Positions 13,719 to 16,506 of a stretch of 16,506 nucleotides of DNA are shown here, in pieces. The notes under the pieces were generated by a model. It made no database searches. It saw nothing but the letters and a program-made list of their open reading frames with translations, and was not told the origin of the DNA. Position numbers and translations under genes: made by a program. This DNA comes from CABQCM01 sp965145485 (lineage in GTDB: Bacteria > Bacillota > Clostridia > Oscillospirales > Acutalibacteraceae), in assembly GCA_965145485.1 (NCBI GenBank), contig CBCTCU010000051.1, positions 1-16,506 of the forward strand, given 5' to 3'. How positions within the stretch are numbered: position 1 is the first letter of the stretch; each line of letters opens with the position of its first letter.

Positions 13719-14347
13719 CTATGATCGGATCACCACATTCAACGCCTTATCCGCTTGAGCAGTTGCTCCCAGGGGGCCTCATGGGTGTTGATGGACTCGA
13801 TATTCCACCTTCTTCTCTCCATGCTATTCATGACATCCCGGACGTCTTCCGAGATGTATCCGCCGGATCTCATCAGAGCGTGCTGTCCGTAGGTCATCGC
13901 CAGCACGTCAACGGAACGCAGCCCGGTTTTGGCCGCTACCACGACCATGCGGGAATCCACCTTTCCCATGCTTTGATACCGTTCAATCAGACCGTCGGCC
14001 CCGCCGCATCGATGTCAATATCCGCGTCCGCCGTCATGCCGAAGGCGGAAAAGGCTCGCCCAGACTATCGCACCGCGGCCTGCCGCAGATCGTCGGTACT
14101 GCTATTGCACACCGCAAAGCCCAAGCCCCTCGCTTTTGCCAGTAGGAAATCCGAGTGGTCGCAGAACATCACCTGCTTACGGCCAAAATAGCGCAGAGGG
14201 AGGGCGGCAATTCCAATCGTACCGGCGCCAAATACGCTCGCCTTTTGGGAAAAGAACGCCGCGCCGCCCGGTAACCCACTTGAAACGGCTCCATCAGGCA
14301 GGCGGCCTTGGAAGAAATGGCGTCAGGCGCCGCATCGACCTGTTTTC
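13719..14347 (-). pseudogene. Zinc-type (MDR) alcohol dehydrogenase remnant with several frameshifts
   Basis: Reading the minus strand, pieces of a medium-chain dehydrogenase appear in order but in different frames. First comes APDAISSKAACLMEPFQVGY (about 14335-14275). A frameshift near 14235-14250 leads to VFGAGTIGIAA, the Rossmann GxGxxG NAD(P)-binding motif. A TAG follows at 14067-14065, then ADADIDIDAAG, a shift, and the IERYQSMGKVDSRMVVVAAKTG region. After the THEAPWEQL segment a final shift gives ADKALNVVIRS and the natural-looking stop at 13721-13719. The N-terminal catalytic, zinc-binding half is absent, the remnant starting right behind the 14348 gene. At least four disruptions make it non-functional. 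The substrate of the ancestor is unknown; it looks nearest to sorbitol or threonine dehydrogenase-type enzymes. Confidence 0.75.
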
Positions 14348-14734
14348 TTACTCCGGCTTTGAAAGTTCTTCGGTAAGCTTTAAAATCTGCGGCGCTATCT
14401 TTTCCCGTTCCTTTCTGGTGATGCGGGTATACAGCGGATAGGACACGGCCACGGCGGCAATCCCGACGACGCCGACGATCACGCCGGGGATGAAAAGCGG
14501 TTCCATCCAAACCATGGTACAGCACATACCTACCCCCAACAGCAGGCAACCGATGATACCCACAATCAGGGAGACAATCGCGCCCTTTTTGGTAGCACTC
14601 TGGTCAAGCCGCCGCAGCTGCTCCATTTTATTTTCCTCGGGCTCTTGAGGCAAATACCTTTTTCGGATATTGCGGATTTCTTCCTGCTGCTTGGCCGAAT
14701 AGGTATAGTGGAAAGTGTCTTTCCTGTTTTCCAT
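14348..14734 (-). CDS. Small two-helix membrane protein, function unknown
   Basis: A 128-residue protein. A polar N-terminal half contains FHYTYSAKQQEEIRNIRKRYLP, probably helical and cytoplasmic. Two membrane helices follow (about 50-72 and 78-99, the second GVIVGVVGIAAVAVSYPLY), then a charged C-terminus (RITRKEREKIAPQILKLTEEL). I recall similar small proteins as common unnamed genes in Clostridia, but no function can be assigned. The start is ATG 14734 with AAGGA (14744-14748) 9 nt ahead; an in-frame TTG at 14740 is too close to it. It is third in a minus-strand set after the kinase fragment and the polytopic protein, 69 bp behind the latter. The dehydrogenase remnant starts directly after its stop. 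Confidence 0.75.
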   Translation of the reverse strand: MENRKDTFHYTYSAKQQEEIRNIRKRYLPQEPEENKMEQLRRLDQSATKKGAIVSLIVGIIGCLLLGVGMCCTMVWMEPLFIPGVIVGVVGIAAVAVSYPLYTRITRKEREKIAPQILKLTEELSKPE

Positions 14735-14803
14735 AAACAATCATCCTTTCTGATGAACAGGATATCGAAATAGTAACGAACCATTATTTTGAAAAGAATA
14801 AAC

Positions 14804-15715
14804 TTATGTTTGCGAATTGTTATTTTGGGGCTTTTTTAGCTGTTTGGTCGACCATGCGATCATATAAATCGCCATCGCCAGGACAAAGGCACAGACAACC
14901 CCGCCGGAAACGCCGAGCATAATGCGGCGAAACTCCGTCTCATCGCTGCCGAATTGGGCGAGCATAGCGGTTTCCAGCGAAAGCATGGAAACCAGCGCGG
15001 CGGTCAGGCTGATGGCTTTGGCCGCCGACATCACAGGGCTGCCATGGCTCCGGTACTTGATTACGTTGACAATCGCTGCTATCGTAATATAAAAAGCGTA
15101 CGTCGCCATTGCATAGATCATAAGGCCCGGATAGGAAAAGCCCCTGTTTTGCGTCACCATATAGAGGATAATGCCAACTAGCGCCTGGTTCATCAGAAGC
15201 AAGATAATGCCACAGGCCCGATAGCGCAGGAATTCGGCCGGAATATCCTCTCCCACCGGCTTACGGTGGACATACCGAACCAGCACCGCACGCATTGCAG
15301 ACAACAGCGCATAGTAGCACGCAAGGGCAACAAACCATGTGGAGCGATACCGGATGCCGGAGAACAGGTTCAACACAACATACAAAAGATTGACAAACAG
15401 CCCGCCGTGAAGGGTGATTTCCGAACGAAAAATGGCATCCCCAAGCAAACGGCTCCCCAAAGCAGTGCTACGTATCTTTTTTAAAAGCGTCAGGTTTTCT
15501 CTGCTGTTGCGTATTGCTCCAATCACACCGGGCAATCCCGTTATGGTGATCATCATTGCATAGGCTGAAACAATATAGGCCGCATACGCGAGGACGGAAT
15601 GATCCCCTATCCCGAGCATGACAAAAACAAAAAGATAGGAGGGTACGGCAATCAAAACCGTCGGCAGCGGGGGGAGGAAAAAGATTTTTCGGAAAACTGC
15701 TTTAAGACGTTCCAT
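14804..15715 (-). CDS. Polytopic membrane protein of unknown function
   Basis: A 303-residue integral membrane protein with about seven to eight hydrophobic segments (near residues 15-37, 40-66, 105-120, 126-146, 168-186, 193-218, 231-252 and 266-290). It has short basic loops and a Lys/Asn/Gln-rich C-terminus. I recognise no transport or enzymatic motif. The ATG lies 14 nt inside the end of the kinase reading frame and AGGAGG precedes it by 7 nt within that frame, so the two are translationally coupled. Together with the small membrane protein downstream this looks like a kinase-membrane-protein operon; the partner may be a sensor or target of the kinase, which is inference. With the kinase truncated, its expression may now depend on a new promoter. 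Confidence 0.75.
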   Translation of the reverse strand: MERLKAVFRKIFFLPPLPTVLIAVPSYLFVFVMLGIGDHSVLAYAAYIVSAYAMMITITGLPGVIGAIRNSRENLTLLKKIRSTALGSRLLGDAIFRSEITLHGGLFVNLLYVVLNLFSGIRYRSTWFVALACYYALLSAMRAVLVRYVHRKPVGEDIPAEFLRYRACGIILLLMNQALVGIILYMVTQNRGFSYPGLMIYAMATYAFYITIAAIVNVIKYRSHGSPVMSAAKAISLTAALVSMLSLETAMLAQFGSDETEFRRIMLGVSGGVVCAFVLAMAIYMIAWSTKQLKKPQNNNSQT

Positions 15716-16331
15716 CCGGCTTCCTCCTGAGTTTTACCGTGAAAGTACTGCCTTTTCCTACCTCGCTGCTGACGGCAATATCTCCGCCCACAATGTCAAT
15801 CACCCGCTTTACCAGCGCAAGCCCAAGGCCGTTGCCCTGCGTCGCGTGGGAGGTATCCCCCTGATAGAACTTCTCAAAGATATGCTTGCCCACTTCCGAT
15901 GGAATACCGCAGCCGGTGTCCGATACCTGTACAACGGCAAATTCTCCCTCGGATTTCAAAACGAGGGAAACCTTGCCGTGCGGCTGGGTAAACTTGATGG
16001 CGTTGGAGAACAGATTGCTCCAAACCAAAGAAAGCAGCTCGGCATCCGTGTCTACCAAAACATCCCCTTCCACGTCGGTTTCAATCTGCAAATCCTTCTC
16101 TTCCCAGGCGTTCTCAAAGGCGAGCAGGCATTCGCAAAGCTGTTCGCCCAAATCGTAAGTGTCCACCTTGGGATAAATCTGCTGATTTTCCAGTTTGTTC
16201 AGCTTCAAAATATTCGTGATCAAATTCGCTAACCGGCGGGAAGCGTCGGTGACGGCTTTGGCATATTCCAGCCGATTTTCTTCCGTCAGGTTGGGCTGCT
16301 TATGAGCTGCTTCATATTCCTGGATTTCCGG
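15702..16331 (-). pseudogene. Sensor histidine kinase, 5'-truncated and lacking the phospho-acceptor His
   Basis: The minus frame is open from just after a TAG at 16334-16332 to TAA 15704-15702 (209 residues). It begins PEIQEYEAAHKQPNLTEENR, which corresponds to the stretch immediately after the H-box of HisKA. The second dimerisation helix follows (SRRLANLITNILKLNKLEN), then a complete HATPase_c domain: N-box around SNLFSNAIKF, G1 DTGCGIP, and G2 GNGLGLALVK. The sensor domain, membrane helices and catalytic His are missing. The break coincides with an excisionase-like reading frame on the other strand. The remaining part could bind ATP but cannot autophosphorylate. If translated, TTG 16223 is a possible start. 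It is coupled to the membrane protein gene downstream by a 14-nt overlap. Confidence 0.75.
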
Positions 16332-16420
16332 CTATGAAGCTGGGCGGGAAGTATCTCATCAGCGCCAAAGCCTTGGATAACTGGATACAGACAAACACAG
16401 GGAAAAAGATTCTCAAATGA
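16325..16420 (+). pseudogene. C-terminal part of an excisionase-like (winged-helix, MerR/Xis) gene
   Basis: The plus frame ending at TGA 16418-16420 reads FPAMKLGGKYLISAKALDNW, then IQTNTGKKILK. The pattern of PA-x-KLGGK-x-L-I, then an AL-D-x-WI helix, is that of the small winged-helix excisionases of Clostridial integrative elements. Only about 31 residues are present (from ATG 16334 it would be 28), so the N-terminal helix-turn-helix is lost. In such elements an integrase gene usually follows, and a hairpin and GGTGGGGG lie just before the right edge. Confidence 0.5.
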
Positions 16421-16427
16421 CAGAGAA

Positions 16428-16451
16428 GGGGGCGGCGTAAATCCAGCCCCC
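16428..16451 (+). other. GGGGGC/GCCCCC hairpin after the excisionase tail
   Basis: Six-bp stem (16428-16433 and 16446-16451) with a 12-nt loop, starting 8 nt after the excisionase stop. A purine-rich GGTGGGGG follows near the right edge, so this may be the leader of a gene that starts beyond the window, expected to be an integrase. Confidence 0.35.
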
Positions 16452-16506
16452 AATCGGTCATACAACCGGCCAAACACAGTACCAACAGGTGGGGGCCAAC
16501 GGCAAA

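Overview
The window looks like a chromosomal segment from a moderately GC-rich, spore-forming Clostridia-type Firmicute, most likely of the Oscillospiraceae/Ruminococcaceae kind. The reasons are strong AGGAGG-type ribosome binding sites, sigma-A-like promoters, a SpoIVFA/SpoIVFB-like gene pair with a sigma-E-like promoter, a cytoplasmic-tailed membrane HtrA beside an OmpR/histidine-kinase pair, and protein families typical of Clostridia. No rRNA, tRNA or CRISPR array was seen.

Layout. 1-1211 (minus): an M23-domain membrane protein and an M50 site-2-type protease running off the left edge. They overlap by ATGA and resemble the sporulation pair SpoIVFA/SpoIVFB. 1563-3080 (plus): a sodium:solute symporter, ended by a perfect 16-bp hairpin terminator. 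3237-4931 (plus): a GNAT acetyltransferase and an AlkZ/YcaQ-like winged-helix protein. 5281-6945 (plus): an ECF-type sigma factor fused to about 390 extra residues. 7307-11711 (minus): a response regulator, histidine kinase and HtrA protease operon that reads like an envelope-stress module. 11712-12870: a gene-poor stretch with hairpins and apparent 3'-end remnants of membrane-protein genes. 12871-13566 (plus): a 43-codon methyltransferase-tail fragment under a good promoter, followed by a second GNAT acetyltransferase and a terminator. 13719-14347 (minus): a frameshifted zinc-type alcohol dehydrogenase remnant. 14348-16331 (minus): a histidine kinase lacking its phospho-acceptor His, a polytopic membrane protein and a small two-helix membrane protein. 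16325-end (plus): the tail of an excisionase-like gene, so a mobile-element edge appears to have cut the kinase.

How it fits together. Two parts look functionally coherent. One is the SpoIVFA/FB-like pair, expected to activate a mother-cell sigma factor during sporulation. The other is the response regulator, kinase and HtrA operon, which has 10-11-bp spaced direct repeats next to its -10 region that suggest autoregulation. The best candidate for an under-described system is the sigma factor with a large C-terminal regulatory-looking extension and no adjacent anti-sigma gene. The right third (about 11.8-16.5 kb) is decaying and recombining DNA. All functions are inferred from reading translations; no database search was possible.
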